Source of the DNA: Pontibacter pudoricolor
GTDB lineage: Bacteria; Bacteroidota; Bacteroidia; Cytophagales; Hymenobacteraceae
Length of the DNA stretch: 64,000 bases
NCBI RefSeq assembly: GCF_010092985.1
Contig: NZ_CP048106.1
Location: forward strand, 2,914,001 to 2,978,000
Direction: 5' to 3'
The notes below the pieces were generated by a model. The model saw only the letters and a list, made by a program, of their open reading frames with translations. It was not told the DNA's origin and did no database searches. Positions 26,948-36,154 of the stretch are shown here, in pieces; position 1 is the stretch's first letter; each line of letters starts with the position of its first letter. The translations under genes were made by a program, and so were the position numbers.

Positions 26948-28138
26948 GTGATTACCCATTCCCGTACCTTCCTATTTTTACTAAGCACAGCTATAGTTGC
27001 CTCAGTTGGCAGTGCAAATGCCCAGACTATAAACGAATCTAAACTTGGCAAAGGCCTGCAGTTTGTTGCAGCAGACTCTTCTTTCAGCGTAAAACTAGGC
27101 GCTCGTTTTCAGGTGCTTTACCAGGGCGGCTATACGCCTGTTACCGAGCAGTGGGAAGATCGTTTCGTTATCCGCAGAGCCCGTCTTAAACTCGAAGGTT
27201 TTGCTTACAGCCCAAAGCTGGAATATAAAATAGAGCTTGGCCTGAGCAACAACGACATCGGAGGCAATATGGGCAGCCAGAATAATAACGCCAGCAACAT
27301 TGTATTAGATGCTGTGGCTAAATGGGAAATAACACCCGGTTTGCAACTATATGTAGGCCAGACAAAATTACCCGGCAACCGCGAACGGATCATCTCCTCT
27401 CAGAAAATGCAGTTCGTGGACCGCAGCTTACTAAACTCCCGCTTTACCCTGGACCGCGATACCGGTCTGCAGCTTCATCACGAGCACCAGGTAGGTCAGG
27501 TTGTTCTGCGTGAGATCGCTTCTATTTCCACCGGCGATGGCCGCAATATTACTGTGAACCATTCTGGGGGTTATGACTATACCGGCCGTTTCGAGATTTT
27601 GCCTATGGGTGCTTTTGAAGGAGAAGGTGACTATGTAGGAAGCGACATTTACCGCGAGCCAACTCCTAAACTGGCCCTTGCCGCAGCTTATGATTTTAAC
27701 GACAGAGCATCGCGGGAGCAGGGCCAGCTTGGCGATTTCCTGGGCGCCGAGCGCGACCTGAACACCTTGTTTTTAGATGCTATGTTTAAGTACAGAGGCT
27801 TTTCAGCTATGGCAGAATATGCTGCCAGAAGAGCGCCGGACGGACCTGTTGTGCTGGTAAATGATGCCGGCGAAGTGGAAGAGACGTTTGTAACCGGAGA
27901 CGCATTTAACATACAGGCAGGCTATCTTTTTATGAACAACTGGGAAGTAGCAGGCCGCTATACCAACTATGAGCCTACAAAAGTTACCGGCTTAACCGCG
28001 GAGAACCAGTATACCCTGGGCGTTTCAAAATACATAGTTGGTCATGCCCTGAAAGTACAAAGCGACCTGACCAGAAGCGAGCAGCGCGGACTTGGCGAGA
28101 AGTACCAGTTCAGGGTACAACTTGAAATCGGTTTCTAA
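26948..28138 (+). CDS. OprP/OprO-type phosphate-selective porin
   Basis: An outer-membrane barrel of 396 residues. From the GTG at 26948 it has a good signal peptide (ITHSRTFLFLLSTAIVASVG, cleavage after ANAQ). It then shows the porin O/P pattern: FSVKLGARFQVLYQGG, FVIRRARLKLEGFAYSPKLEYKIELG, and the long C-terminal strands ending KYQFRVQLEIGF. I chose the GTG because the frame back to 26879 adds 23 residues ahead of the signal. This family makes phosphate or polyphosphate channels in Pseudomonas. Location between a Pho-box-like site and pstS supports the same role here. Confidence 0.88.
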   Translation: MITHSRTFLFLLSTAIVASVGSANAQTINESKLGKGLQFVAADSSFSVKLGARFQVLYQGGYTPVTEQWEDRFVIRRARLKLEGFAYSPKLEYKIELGLSNNDIGGNMGSQNNNASNIVLDAVAKWEITPGLQLYVGQTKLPGNRERIISSQKMQFVDRSLLNSRFTLDRDTGLQLHHEHQVGQVVLREIASISTGDGRNITVNHSGGYDYTGRFEILPMGAFEGEGDYVGSDIYREPTPKLALAAAYDFNDRASREQGQLGDFLGAERDLNTLFLDAMFKYRGFSAMAEYAARRAPDGPVVLVNDAGEVEETFVTGDAFNIQAGYLFMNNWEVAGRYTNYEPTKVTGLTAENQYTLGVSKYIVGHALKVQSDLTRSEQRGLGEKYQFRVQLEIGF

Positions 28139-28146
28139 GCCGGAAC

Positions 28147-28184
28147 TTAACAATTACTTAACATTGCGTAACAATAAGATAACA
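28147..28184 (+). promoter_or_regulatory. Pho-box-like direct repeats for pstSCAB-phoU
   Basis: TTAACA (28147), TTAACA (28158), GTAACA (28168) and ATAACA (28179) recur with 11-, 10- and 11-base spacing, about 165 bases ahead of the pstS ATG. A possible -7 element TCCCTTTG is at 28216-28223. Confidence 0.72.
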
Positions 28185-28346
28185 CCATACACTTCCGTAA
28201 AAGCGTTTTTCTCCGTCCCTTTGTATCGACAAACTATAGTTACCGTAGTATAACCCAAAAGTTTAAATAAGGCTTGCATTATAAAATCAGCCTGAAATTA
28301 TCCGGGTATAAAACTTAGCAAAAGCTGACTTAGAAAAAACGTATCT

Positions 28347-29363
28347 ATGTTGCACCTGAAACTTAAAAACCTGGCTGCTGCTGCACTTCTTTTACTGGTT
28401 GCAGCCTGTGGCCCTAAGTATAACGAAGACGCGGATCTTACCCTGAAAGGCGACATTTCGATAGATGGCTCCTCAACAGTATATCCCATTACCGAAGCAG
28501 TTGCAGAAGAATTCAGATACGCCGCCCCGAATGTACGCACAACGATAGGTGTGTCCGGCTCGGGTGGTGGTTTCAAGAAATTCTCGCGCGGCGAGATAGA
28601 TATCAGCAATGCATCACGCTCTATAAAAGAAGATGAAGCCAAAGCTGCCAGAGCCAATGGTCTTGATTTTATTGAGCTCTCTGTAGCTTATGATGGACTA
28701 ACTATAGTTGTAAACCCTAAAAACGACTGGGTAAAGGACATAACCGTTGCGGAGCTTAAAAAGATGTGGGAGCCTGCTGCCCAAAACAAAATAAAGCGTT
28801 GGAACCAGATTCGCCCGGAATGGCCAAACCGTGAAATACATCTTTACGGTGCTGGTGTCGAGTCCGGAACGTACGACTATTTTACCGAAGCTATAGTTGG
28901 TACAAGCCATGCCAGCCGCGGCGACTTTACAGCCAGCGAAGACGACAACGTACTGGTACAGGGCGTTGCCGGCGACATTAACGCACTTGGCTTTTTCGGG
29001 TATGCCTACTACGAAGAGAATAAAGATAAGCTGAAAGCCATACCTGTTGATGATGAAGACGCAAGCAATGGTACGGGCCCTATCCTTCCTTCACTGGAAA
29101 CTATAAAGGATGGCTCCTACGCTCCCCTTTCTCGGGCATTGTTCTTATACGTTAACTCTCCAGCTGTTAAAAAGCCACAGGTAGTAGAATTTATGGACTT
29201 TTATTTTGAAAATGTAGGTCAGCTGAGCCAGGAAATAGGCTTTATTCCGTTACCTGACGAAAAATATAAGGCAGAACACCAGAAGTTTAAAGACTTTGTA
29301 GCCAAACACACAGGCAATGCCACAACCCAACGCAAAACCGACTCAACCAATACTTCTCATTAA
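28347..29363 (+). CDS. pstS: Phosphate ABC transporter, substrate-binding lipoprotein PstS
   Basis: 338 residues. The lipobox LLVAAC places the lipid cysteine at residue 21. The phosphate-binding motifs of the PstS fold are present: [20 protein letters not shown] (near 32), [27 protein letters not shown] (near 66) and [18 protein letters not shown] with [12 protein letters not shown] (near 172). It captures inorganic phosphate in the periplasm and passes it to PstCA. It is the first gene of pstS-pstC-pstA-pstB-phoU, with four TTAACA-type repeats upstream. Confidence 0.95.
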   Translation: MLHLKLKNLAAAALLLLVAACGPKYNEDADLTLKGDISIDGSSTVYPITEAVAEEFRYAAPNVRTTIGVSGSGGGFKKFSRGEIDISNASRSIKEDEAKAARANGLDFIELSVAYDGLTIVVNPKNDWVKDITVAELKKMWEPAAQNKIKRWNQIRPEWPNREIHLYGAGVESGTYDYFTEAIVGTSHASRGDFTASEDDNVLVQGVAGDINALGFFGYAYYEENKDKLKAIPVDDEDASNGTGPILPSLETIKDGSYAPLSRALFLYVNSPAVKKPQVVEFMDFYFENVGQLSQEIGFIPLPDEKYKAEHQKFKDFVAKHTGNATTQRKTDSTNTSH

Positions 29364-29381
29364 TAATATTAACCGGAAACC

Positions 29382-30257
29382 ATGAGAATACAGGAAAGAA
29401 TAATAGAAGGTTTGTTGTGGCTATCGGCTGCAATTACCATTCTCGTTACGGCCGGCATCATTTGGGTACTGCTTTCTGAGTCGCTTACATTCTTCTCAGA
29501 AGTATCTATAATTGATTTTCTGACAGATAAACAATGGACACCGCTTTTTGCCGATAAGCACTTTGGTATACTTCCGCTGGTGGCCGGTACCATGCTGACC
29601 ACAGCTATAGCTATTGCGGTTGCCTTGCCCATCGGTTTAACTATAGCCATTTACCTGAACACCTATGCGCCGGCTGGCTTCCGGGCAACTATAAAACCAA
29701 TGCTGGAGATTCTGGCAAGTATACCAACGGTGGTATATGGTTTTTTTGCGCTTACCGTTGTTACGCCTTTCCTGCAATCCTTTATTCCTAATCTGGCTGG
29801 TTTTAACTCGCTTTCAGCAGGTATGGTAATGGGCATCATGATCATCCCGATGATCTCATCGCTCAGTGAAGATGCTATCAGTGCAGTACCGAAATCGTTG
29901 CGCGAAGGTGCTTATGGCATGGGAGCCACTAAATTCCAGACTGCTTTTGGGGTTTTGGTTCCGGCAGCTTCTTCGGGTATTCTGGTGTCTATCATCCTGG
30001 CTATTTCCAGAGCGGTTGGCGAAACCATGCTTGTTGCCATTGCAGCCGGTCAGCAGCCGCGCCTTACTGCCAACCCGTTGGTACCTATCGAAACGATAAC
30101 GACTTACATTGTGCAGGTTAGCTTAGGCGACGTACCGCATGGCTCGCTGGAGTACCGCACTATTTTCGCGGCAGGTATCACGCTGTTCATTTTTACATTT
30201 GCGCTGAATAACATCAGCTTCTGGATCAGAAAGAAATATCAGGAAAAATATGACTAA
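29382..30257 (+). CDS. pstC: Phosphate ABC transporter permease PstC
   Basis: A 291-residue inner-membrane permease with six or more hydrophobic segments. The BPD-permease EAA loop reads SLREGAYGMGATKFQTAFGVLVPAA (about 168-192). PTVVYGFFAL and the preceding hydrophobic run are typical of PstC. It pairs with PstA to form the channel. It starts 18 bases after pstS and overlaps pstA by 8 bases. Confidence 0.95.
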   Translation: MRIQERIIEGLLWLSAAITILVTAGIIWVLLSESLTFFSEVSIIDFLTDKQWTPLFADKHFGILPLVAGTMLTTAIAIAVALPIGLTIAIYLNTYAPAGFRATIKPMLEILASIPTVVYGFFALTVVTPFLQSFIPNLAGFNSLSAGMVMGIMIIPMISSLSEDAISAVPKSLREGAYGMGATKFQTAFGVLVPAASSGILVSIILAISRAVGETMLVAIAAGQQPRLTANPLVPIETITTYIVQVSLGDVPHGSLEYRTIFAAGITLFIFTFALNNISFWIRKKYQEKYD

Positions 30258-31107
30258 CTCGGAGCTAAACAGACTAAAAGACAAAGCCTTCCAGGGATTC
30301 GGTATTTTCTGTACCCTGATCGGACTGGTTGTGCTTGCTATTTTCCTGATCAACATCCTGATCGATGGGCTTGGCCGTATAGACTGGGATTTCCTGCGTA
30401 ACCTGCCATCTCGCCGCGCACACCGCGCCGGTATCTACACCGCCTGGATCGGTACACTCTGGATACTGGTACTTTCATCGCTATTTGCTTTCCCGCTGGG
30501 TATTTCAGCAGGCATTTACCTGGAAGAGTATGGCAAAAAGAACAGGATGGCATCTTTCCTGGAAGTAAATATTTCGAATCTTGCCGGGGTACCTTCCATT
30601 ATCTATGGTTTGCTGGGCCTGGAGATCTTTGGGCGTGTTTTTGGTTTAGGTGGCAGTTTGCTTACAGGGGCGCTAACCCTGGGCCTGCTTATCCTCCCGA
30701 TCATTATCGTAACCACCCGCGAATCTATAAAAGCCGTGCCACGCAGTATCCGTGACGCCTCTTTTGCGTTGGGAGCCTCTAAATGGCAAACCATCTGGTT
30801 CCAGGTGCTTCCGGCTTCGTTTGGCGGCATTATGACAGGTGTTATCCTTGCATTGTCGAGGGCAGTAGGTGAAGCGGCCCCGCTTATAGTTATCGGGGCA
30901 CTGGCTTACGTACCGTTTGCACCAAGCTCACCTATGGACGAATTTACCGTATTACCAATTCAGATATTTAACTGGATATCAAGGCCTCAGGCTGCTTTTG
31001 CTACAAATGCCGCTGCTGCCATTATCATACTTTTAATTATTACCTTTACTTTGAACGGAATCGCTGTATACCTTCGCCACAAGTGGCAGAAACGTGTAAA
31101 GTGGTAA
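30250..31107 (+). CDS. pstA: Phosphate ABC transporter permease PstA
   Basis: A 285-residue second channel subunit. After the first TM segment it has the PstA-type [21 protein letters not shown] and then [14 protein letters not shown]. The EAA loop is [25 protein letters not shown] (about 161-185). It overlaps pstC by 8 bases and ends 7 bases before pstB, so expression is tightly coupled. Confidence 0.95.
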   Translation: MTNSELNRLKDKAFQGFGIFCTLIGLVVLAIFLINILIDGLGRIDWDFLRNLPSRRAHRAGIYTAWIGTLWILVLSSLFAFPLGISAGIYLEEYGKKNRMASFLEVNISNLAGVPSIIYGLLGLEIFGRVFGLGGSLLTGALTLGLLILPIIIVTTRESIKAVPRSIRDASFALGASKWQTIWFQVLPASFGGIMTGVILALSRAVGEAAPLIVIGALAYVPFAPSSPMDEFTVLPIQIFNWISRPQAAFATNAAAAIIILLIITFTLNGIAVYLRHKWQKRVKW

Positions 31108-31114
31108 AATAACG

Positions 31115-31879
31115 ATGAGTAAGAAAAACCAGAAACTGGAAGCCCGTAACCTGAACGCCTATTATGGCAGCTTCCACGCCCTTAAAGACATTAACATTGC
31201 CATGGAAGAAAAAGCTGTTACGGCTTTTATTGGTCCATCGGGTTGTGGTAAGTCAACGTTTTTGCGCACCCTAAACCGTATGAACGACTATATCGACGGC
31301 TTTAGAGTAGAAGGAGACATTCTGCTTGATGGCCGCGACATTTATACGAAAGATGTACGTGTGGATGAACTTCGCAAACAGGTAGGAATGGTTTTCCAGA
31401 AGCCAAACCCATTCCCGAAAACTGTGTTTGAGAACGTAGTATACGGGCTGAAGATACAAGGCATCAAAGACAAGAAAACTCTGAACGAGATAGCGGAAAC
31501 ATCGCTCCGAAAAACTGCTTTATGGGAAGAGGTAAAAGACAAGCTGGATAAATCGGCACTGGCGCTTTCGGGTGGTCAGCAACAGCGCCTTTGTATTGCC
31601 CGTGCACTTGCTATTTCGCCGTCTGTTATACTTATGGATGAGCCAACTTCAGCCCTGGACCCGATCTCTACCGCCAAAATTGAAGAGCTGCTCTACGAAC
31701 TGAAAGAGGATTACACTATAGTTATAGTTACACACAACATGCAACAGGCTGGCCGTGTAAGCGATCAGACAGCGTTCTTTTACATGGGCGAACTGATCGA
31801 GTTTGCGAAAACCAAAACCATGTTTACGAGCCCGAAGCACGAGCGTACCCAAAACTATATTACAGGCCGATTCGGTTAA
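31115..31879 (+). CDS. pstB: Phosphate ABC transporter ATPase PstB
   Basis: A 254-residue ATP-binding subunit. Walker A is GPSGCGKST (near 44), the Q-loop is [20 protein letters not shown], the signature is [16 protein letters not shown] (near 154), and Walker B is [13 protein letters not shown] followed by the H-loop in [19 protein letters not shown] after the Q-loop is specific to PstB. It energises uptake through PstCA. Confidence 0.97.
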   Translation: MSKKNQKLEARNLNAYYGSFHALKDINIAMEEKAVTAFIGPSGCGKSTFLRTLNRMNDYIDGFRVEGDILLDGRDIYTKDVRVDELRKQVGMVFQKPNPFPKTVFENVVYGLKIQGIKDKKTLNEIAETSLRKTALWEEVKDKLDKSALALSGGQQQRLCIARALAISPSVILMDEPTSALDPISTAKIEELLYELKEDYTIVIVTHNMQQAGRVSDQTAFFYMGELIEFAKTKTMFTSPKHERTQNYITGRFG

Positions 31880-31933
31880 GCTTTTATAGTTTACAGCATG
31901 CATGTTTTGATTATCAATCTAACGAGAGACTAA

Positions 31934-32620
31934 ATGAACCAAATAGATATTGAACTTACTGGCCTGCGGGTTAAACTAATGGAGATGTGGGACCTGGTGG
32001 AGTATCAGCTGCAGAGCGGCCGCGAAGCCATGTTGAACGCAGACCATGAACTTGCCAGTAAAGTAGTGAAGCTTGGGAAAAAAGTTAACAACTTTGATGT
32101 GAAGATAGACCGCATGTGCGAAAACCTGTTGGCCCTGTACACTCCCGTTGCCGTGGATCTTCGTCTGGTATTGGCTACCCTCAAGATAAATGCTAACCTG
32201 GAGCGCATCGGCGATACGGCAGAAGGTATTTCAATGTACGTGCAGAACAGAGAGGCAAAGTTCAGCCCTGAAATGTTAGAAATAACGAAGGCTGTAACAA
32301 TGTTTGATGAAGCGCTGGCTATGTTTAATGACTGCCGGGTTGCATACAAAGCGAATAACAGCGAGCAGGCACGCACTATTATTAAGCGCGACAAAATGCT
32401 AAATAAGATCTACCGTAAATCGGACGCTATTATTGCGGAGTTCATGCGCGCTAACCCGGACAGCATAGAAGAAGGCCTTGCCCTGCTTTCTATCATCAAA
32501 AAAGTAGAACGTGTCGGCGACCAGATCACAAACATCGCTGAAGAAATCATCTTCTACCAGGATGCTAAAGTAGTAAAGCATAAAACTAAAAATAAGAACA
32601 AAGATAAAGGCAAGGAGTAA
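31934..32620 (+). CDS. phoU: Phosphate signalling regulator PhoU
   Basis: A 228-residue protein of two similar three-helix bundles, each with the PhoU metal-binding signature: LRLVLATLKINANLERIGDTAEGIS (about 78-102) and LLSIIKKVERVGDQITNIAEEI (about 183-204). PhoU links PstB activity to the Pho sensor kinase and switches the regulon off when phosphate is plentiful. The lysine-rich tail (KHKTKNKNKDKGKE) is a lineage feature. It closes the pst operon. No kinase or response regulator is in the window. Confidence 0.95.
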   Translation: MNQIDIELTGLRVKLMEMWDLVEYQLQSGREAMLNADHELASKVVKLGKKVNNFDVKIDRMCENLLALYTPVAVDLRLVLATLKINANLERIGDTAEGISMYVQNREAKFSPEMLEITKAVTMFDEALAMFNDCRVAYKANNSEQARTIIKRDKMLNKIYRKSDAIIAEFMRANPDSIEEGLALLSIIKKVERVGDQITNIAEEIIFYQDAKVVKHKTKNKNKDKGKE

Positions 32621-32650
32621 CCACTCTAGTCAGGATTCATTTTTTCAGGT

Positions 32651-32690
32651 AAAAGCACGGGCTACTATAGTTCGTGCTTCTGTTTTTTTT
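32651..32690 (+). terminator. Terminator of the pst-phoU operon
   Basis: AAGCACG (32653-32659) pairs with CGTGCTT (32673-32679). The loop contains ACTATAG, and eight T follow shortly after. Confidence 0.75.
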
Positions 32691-32865
32691 ATTCAGGCAT
32701 TTACCCCCTTATTCTCCCCTGTTAAAGAGCTCCTTTGCCTCAATCCGGAAGGGGATTTGTAGTTTGCTTTTTCAACGGAGAAAAATTCTGGTTCCGTTAC
32801 CCTGCTCTTGGGAGAGATATCCCGGCTATAGTTATAGTTGGTGTTATAGTTTCATAGTTCGTATT

Positions 32866-33557
32866 GCTGGTGCGAGTCTCCGGGCTCGTGACTCACAATG
32901 GTGTGGAGTCTCCTGGCTCAGCTGGACCGATAGGGACAGGGATTGTCTGAACCATGATTTATAGATTAATGGATTTTTAGGATTGGGCTACTGCTTTAGT
33001 TGAGGTTATAGTTCTATAGTTGGCGTTTTACCCCTTCCCAGCCTTCCCCTAACAACAGGGGAAGGAGCTTTTGGCCTTTGCTATAGTTTGAGTTATCGTT
33101 CTATAGTTGATGTTTTAACCCACCCCTGCCCCTCCAGGGAGGGGAATCTCGGCTATAGTTATAGCTGAGCTATAGTTCTATAGTTACAGCCTGTTTATCG
33201 GACAGGTCGCGACCTGTCCCTACGAAACTACAGCCACGATAAAGGTCGAAGCTTAACCGGTTCAAACTATAGACAAAAGTAGCTATGCGAAAGATCTCAG
33301 TCTTTGGGTTGAGCGCCTTGTAGATTTCCGGTGCCGTCAGGCATTGCGACGAAGGAGCAAAGGAAATGTACACCGCGCGATGCCCGAAGACGGGGCCTCC
33401 CGGCCGTGAGGGCACCAAAGCAAGATTGAAACGATAGGTAAGTAAAGCTCCCAGGATTAGAAGAAACTATAGAAGAAAGGCTTGGTTCAGGTTGCAACTA
33501 TAACTAACTATAGAACCCAGATTTCTCACTTTGTTCGAAATGACAAACGAGAAACTA
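32866..33557. repeat. Long mosaic intergenic repeat, right copy (inverted)
   Basis: The inverted partner of 21014-21973; all pieces occur in the same order when read on the minus strand. It includes the palindrome at 33201-33220, the hairpin-forming pieces at 33025-33089 and 33112-33150, and the piece at 33290-33475. The whole 1.19 kb from phoU to ccmB is gene-free. The flanking 33560-33770 holds further AT-rich repeat-like text and ACTATAG motifs. Short minus-strand frames at 33170-33497 show no recognisable domain. Confidence 0.85.
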
Positions 33558-33799
33558 TAGTCATATAAAATCCCTCGACTGACGCTAGGGATGACGGTAG
33601 AGAAGATTAAGATTCCTCACAGTTATGCTGGCGCTCTTCGACTCGCGTCTCAAGAAGACTCAAAATGACAAAAGAGTAGAAAAAGCAACTATAGCCCTGA
33701 CTATAGCAAGAGCTACGCACGCTGCAAATGCTAAAAAACCTACAAAGTGATACAAATCATCAATCTAAACAAACACTACTTTACCAAATAATTGTGTTG

Positions 33800-33807
33800 T
33801 AACTTTG
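33800..33807 (+). promoter_or_regulatory. ccm operon -7 promoter element
   Basis: TAACTTTG, an exact TAnnTTTG match, ends only six bases before the ATG at 33814. If used, the ccmB message would have almost no 5' leader. Confidence 0.5.
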
Positions 33808-33813
33808 CGGAAA

Positions 33814-34494
33814 ATGAAAGCAGTGCTGCTGAAAGAAATACTATACCTGATACAAAAAGACCTGGTCCTGGAATGGCGACAGAAGTATGCCTTTAACGGC
33901 ATGTTGCTGTACGTGGGCAGTACGGTTTTTGTGTGTTACCTGAGCTTTGGTCTCCGCCAGTTCTCCGACGACAGTGGCCCGATCTGGAACGCTTTGCTTT
34001 GGATAATTTTACTGTTTACATCCGTAAATGCCATTGCCAAAAGCTTTATGCAGGAAAACCGTGGCAGGCTGCTATACTTCTACTCTATTGTTAGTCCGCA
34101 GGGCATAATACTGGCTAAAATTGTTTATAACACACTTTTAATGCTGCTGCTGGCTTTCATTTGCTTTGTGTTCTACGCATTTGTGTTGGGCAACCCGGTA
34201 CAGGATGTTCCAATGTTCCTGCTTTCGCTTTTACTTGGAGCAATCGGGTTTTCAACATCGTTAACTATGATCTCGGCCATAGCCTCCAAAGCAGCAAACA
34301 GCAGCACATTAATGGCGATCCTCAGCTTTCCGGTTATAGTGCCGATGCTGCTGATGCTCATTAAAATGTCGAAGAATGCGATGGATGGTTTAGACAGAGG
34401 AGCCAGTCTCGACGAACTGCTCACTTTGCTTGCCATAAACATGATCGTTATCACTGTTTCTTATATTTTGTTCCCGTACCTTTGGCGTTCGTAA
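33814..34494 (+). CDS. ccmB: Haem exporter subunit CcmB
   Basis: A 226-residue polytopic permease of the CcmABC haem/chaperone-release complex in cytochrome c maturation system I. It starts MKAVLLKEILYLIQKDLVLEWRQK, the CcmB N-terminus with a conserved acidic/basic cluster before TM1. Six hydrophobic segments follow, with SPQGIILAKIVYN between TM2 and TM3. I use the ATG at 33814; the TTG at 33805 lies inside the promoter. It opens the operon ccmB-ccmC-ccmD-ccmE-ccmF. ccmA is not adjacent and must be elsewhere if the system is complete. Confidence 0.88.
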   Translation: MKAVLLKEILYLIQKDLVLEWRQKYAFNGMLLYVGSTVFVCYLSFGLRQFSDDSGPIWNALLWIILLFTSVNAIAKSFMQENRGRLLYFYSIVSPQGIILAKIVYNTLLMLLLAFICFVFYAFVLGNPVQDVPMFLLSLLLGAIGFSTSLTMISAIASKAANSSTLMAILSFPVIVPMLLMLIKMSKNAMDGLDRGASLDELLTLLAINMIVITVSYILFPYLWRS

Positions 34495-34620
34495 AACAGA
34501 CACAGGACACAGCGTTTCAGGCAGAAGATTTTGACAACAGGAGAAGAATTAAATAACGAAACACGAGGCTTCTTACTTATAACTGAAACTTCGCGTCTAA
34601 CACCTAATAGCTATTTATAA

Positions 34621-35286
34621 ATGATGAAGAATTGGTGGAAAATCCTGACTGTACTGCTGCTGCTATTTACAGTGGTGGCCGGTATGCTGTCAGAAGTTCC
34701 GAGATTGGCCATTCTTAACGAAACCATCCGGAATTTATACTTCCATGTGCCTATGTGGTTTGGCATGATCCTGATCCTGCTGATATCCGTAATCTACTCT
34801 ATTAAATACCTGCGCAACCCAACTATAAAAAACGATGTGATAGCCTACGAGGCTGCCAAGGTCGGTATCCTGTTTGGTGTGCTTGGTATAGTAACCGGCA
34901 TGGAGTGGGCCAAATTTACGTGGGGCGAATACTGGAGCAACGACCCGAAACAAAACGCCTCGGCCATTGGCCTGCTGATCTATTTCGCCTATGTGGTACT
35001 GCGCAGCTCGTTTGCCGAGCAGCAGCAGCGCGCCCGCATCAGTGCTGTGTATAACATCTTTGCCTTTGCAGCTTTAATTCCGTTACTGTTTATACTTCCA
35101 AGACTTACAGATTCGCTGCACCCCGGCAACGGTGGCAACCCGGGTTTTAATACCTACGACCTCGACAGCCGCCTGCGCATGGTATTTTACCCTGCCGTGT
35201 TAGGCTGGACTATGCTAGGCATCTGGATCGTGAATGTAAGATCAAGATTTGAATTACTGAGACAACGCTTATATGAAACTGTTTAG
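34621..35286 (+). CDS. ccmC: Haem-handling protein CcmC
   Basis: A 221-residue six-TM member of the HemeHandling (CcsA/CcmC) family. It loads haem on CcmE. The first periplasmic histidine site reads LYFHVPMWFGM (near 40). The tryptophan-rich WWD-type motif is WAKFTWGEYWSNDPKQNASA (near 100), and a second histidine lies at DSLHPGN near 165. It follows ccmB by 126 bases and overlaps the ccmD-like gene by 14 bases. Confidence 0.9.
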   Translation: MMKNWWKILTVLLLLFTVVAGMLSEVPRLAILNETIRNLYFHVPMWFGMILILLISVIYSIKYLRNPTIKNDVIAYEAAKVGILFGVLGIVTGMEWAKFTWGEYWSNDPKQNASAIGLLIYFAYVVLRSSFAEQQQRARISAVYNIFAFAALIPLLFILPRLTDSLHPGNGGNPGFNTYDLDSRLRMVFYPAVLGWTMLGIWIVNVRSRFELLRQRLYETV

Positions 35287-35542
35287 AATACTGGCCATCT
35301 GCTGCTTTATAATTGGCGCATTGGCAGGACTTACACAAGTGCAGGCCCAGCCCGAGCAGGCACAGGTAGAATATTCATCGGCCCCGGCTGAAACGGATAT
35401 AGAAATGGCCGATACGCTGCGCCAGGATGGAAAAATATGGGTAGTAGTAGTGGTGTTGCTGACGGTAATGGCCGGGCTTATCATTTACCTGATAACGCTG
35501 GACCGGAAGGTAGGCAAACTCGAAAAGCAATTTAAAGAATAA
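35273..35542 (+). CDS. Small CcmD-like membrane protein
   Basis: 89 residues. It has an N-terminal hydrophobic/signal segment (about 1-22), a short acidic stretch, one TM helix (about 54-74: KIWVVVVVLLTVMAGLIIYL) and a basic tail (DRKVGKLEKQFKE). The position between ccmC and ccmE and the single-TM topology with a charged tail match CcmD, which helps release holo-CcmE. Sequence identity to proteobacterial CcmD is not apparent by eye, so the name rests on context. Confidence 0.75.
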   Translation: MKLFRILAICCFIIGALAGLTQVQAQPEQAQVEYSSAPAETDIEMADTLRQDGKIWVVVVVLLTVMAGLIIYLITLDRKVGKLEKQFKE

Positions 35543-35637
35543 TTCCCGGCAGGCATAAATTCTGCACAAAAGTGGATTTAATACACCTGTTTTTGTGTTA
35601 GGCTAACGAAACCGGAAAATCCTAATTTATACGAAAG

Positions 35638-36063
35638 ATGAAGAAGTCACACATCATCGGTATTGTTATCATCGCAGCAGCCATCATGATCATCATGTCC
35701 ACTGCAGGCGACGCCAGTACTTACGTTGATTTTGGTCAGGCAAAAGAGCTGGCTGAGGATGGAAGCAAGACGAAGGTACACGTAGTAGGCCGCCTGAAAA
35801 AGGATGCCCAGGGCCATATAGTTGGTATGAAATACGACCCGCTTGTAGACCCGAACTACTTCTCGTTTATGCTCGTGGATACCAACCGCGTGGAGCAGCA
35901 GGTAGTGTACTTCAACCCGAAACCACAGGACTTCGAACGCTCGGAGCAGGTTGTAATTACCGGTAGTATGCAGAACGAAGTGTTTGTAGCTGACAAGATT
36001 CTGCTAAAATGCCCGTCTAAATACGTGGAAAAAGAAGTACAGCAAACAACTGCAGGCTTGTAA
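35638..36063 (+). CDS. ccmE: Haem chaperone CcmE, CXXXY type
   Basis: A 141-residue membrane-anchored OB-fold haem chaperone of cytochrome c maturation. One N-terminal TM helix (about 5-21) precedes the beta barrel (TKVHVVGRLKKDAQGH; FSFMLVDTN; EQVVITGSM). The haem-attachment motif in Escherichia coli is HXXXY; here the position reads KCPSKY, with Cys125 and Tyr129. Cysteine-type CcmE is known from Desulfovibrio and some archaea. It sits between ccmD and ccmF, 95 bases after the former. Confidence 0.88.
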   Translation: MKKSHIIGIVIIAAAIMIIMSTAGDASTYVDFGQAKELAEDGSKTKVHVVGRLKKDAQGHIVGMKYDPLVDPNYFSFMLVDTNRVEQQVVYFNPKPQDFERSEQVVITGSMQNEVFVADKILLKCPSKYVEKEVQQTTAGL

Positions 36064-36150
36064 TTTAGTTAAGAGTTGAGAGTTAAGAGTTAAAAGTGCC
36101 ACTCTTATCATTACCAACTCATAACTTTTAACTTTAAACTTTTAACTATC
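36064..36150. repeat. GTTAAGAG/CTTTTAAC low-complexity hairpin repeat
   Basis: The left half (36066-36096) is GTTAAGAGTTGAGAG-like and the right half (36116-36148) is AACTTTTAAC-like, forming an imperfect long hairpin between ccmE and ccmF. It belongs to the same word family as 5062-5205. Confidence 0.5.
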
Positions 36151-36154
36151 AGAG

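Noticed and set aside
33170-33497. Short minus-strand frames inside the right mosaic repeat (82 and 66 codons)
   Set aside because: The homologous left copy does not keep the frames open, so they are not conserved coding sequence.
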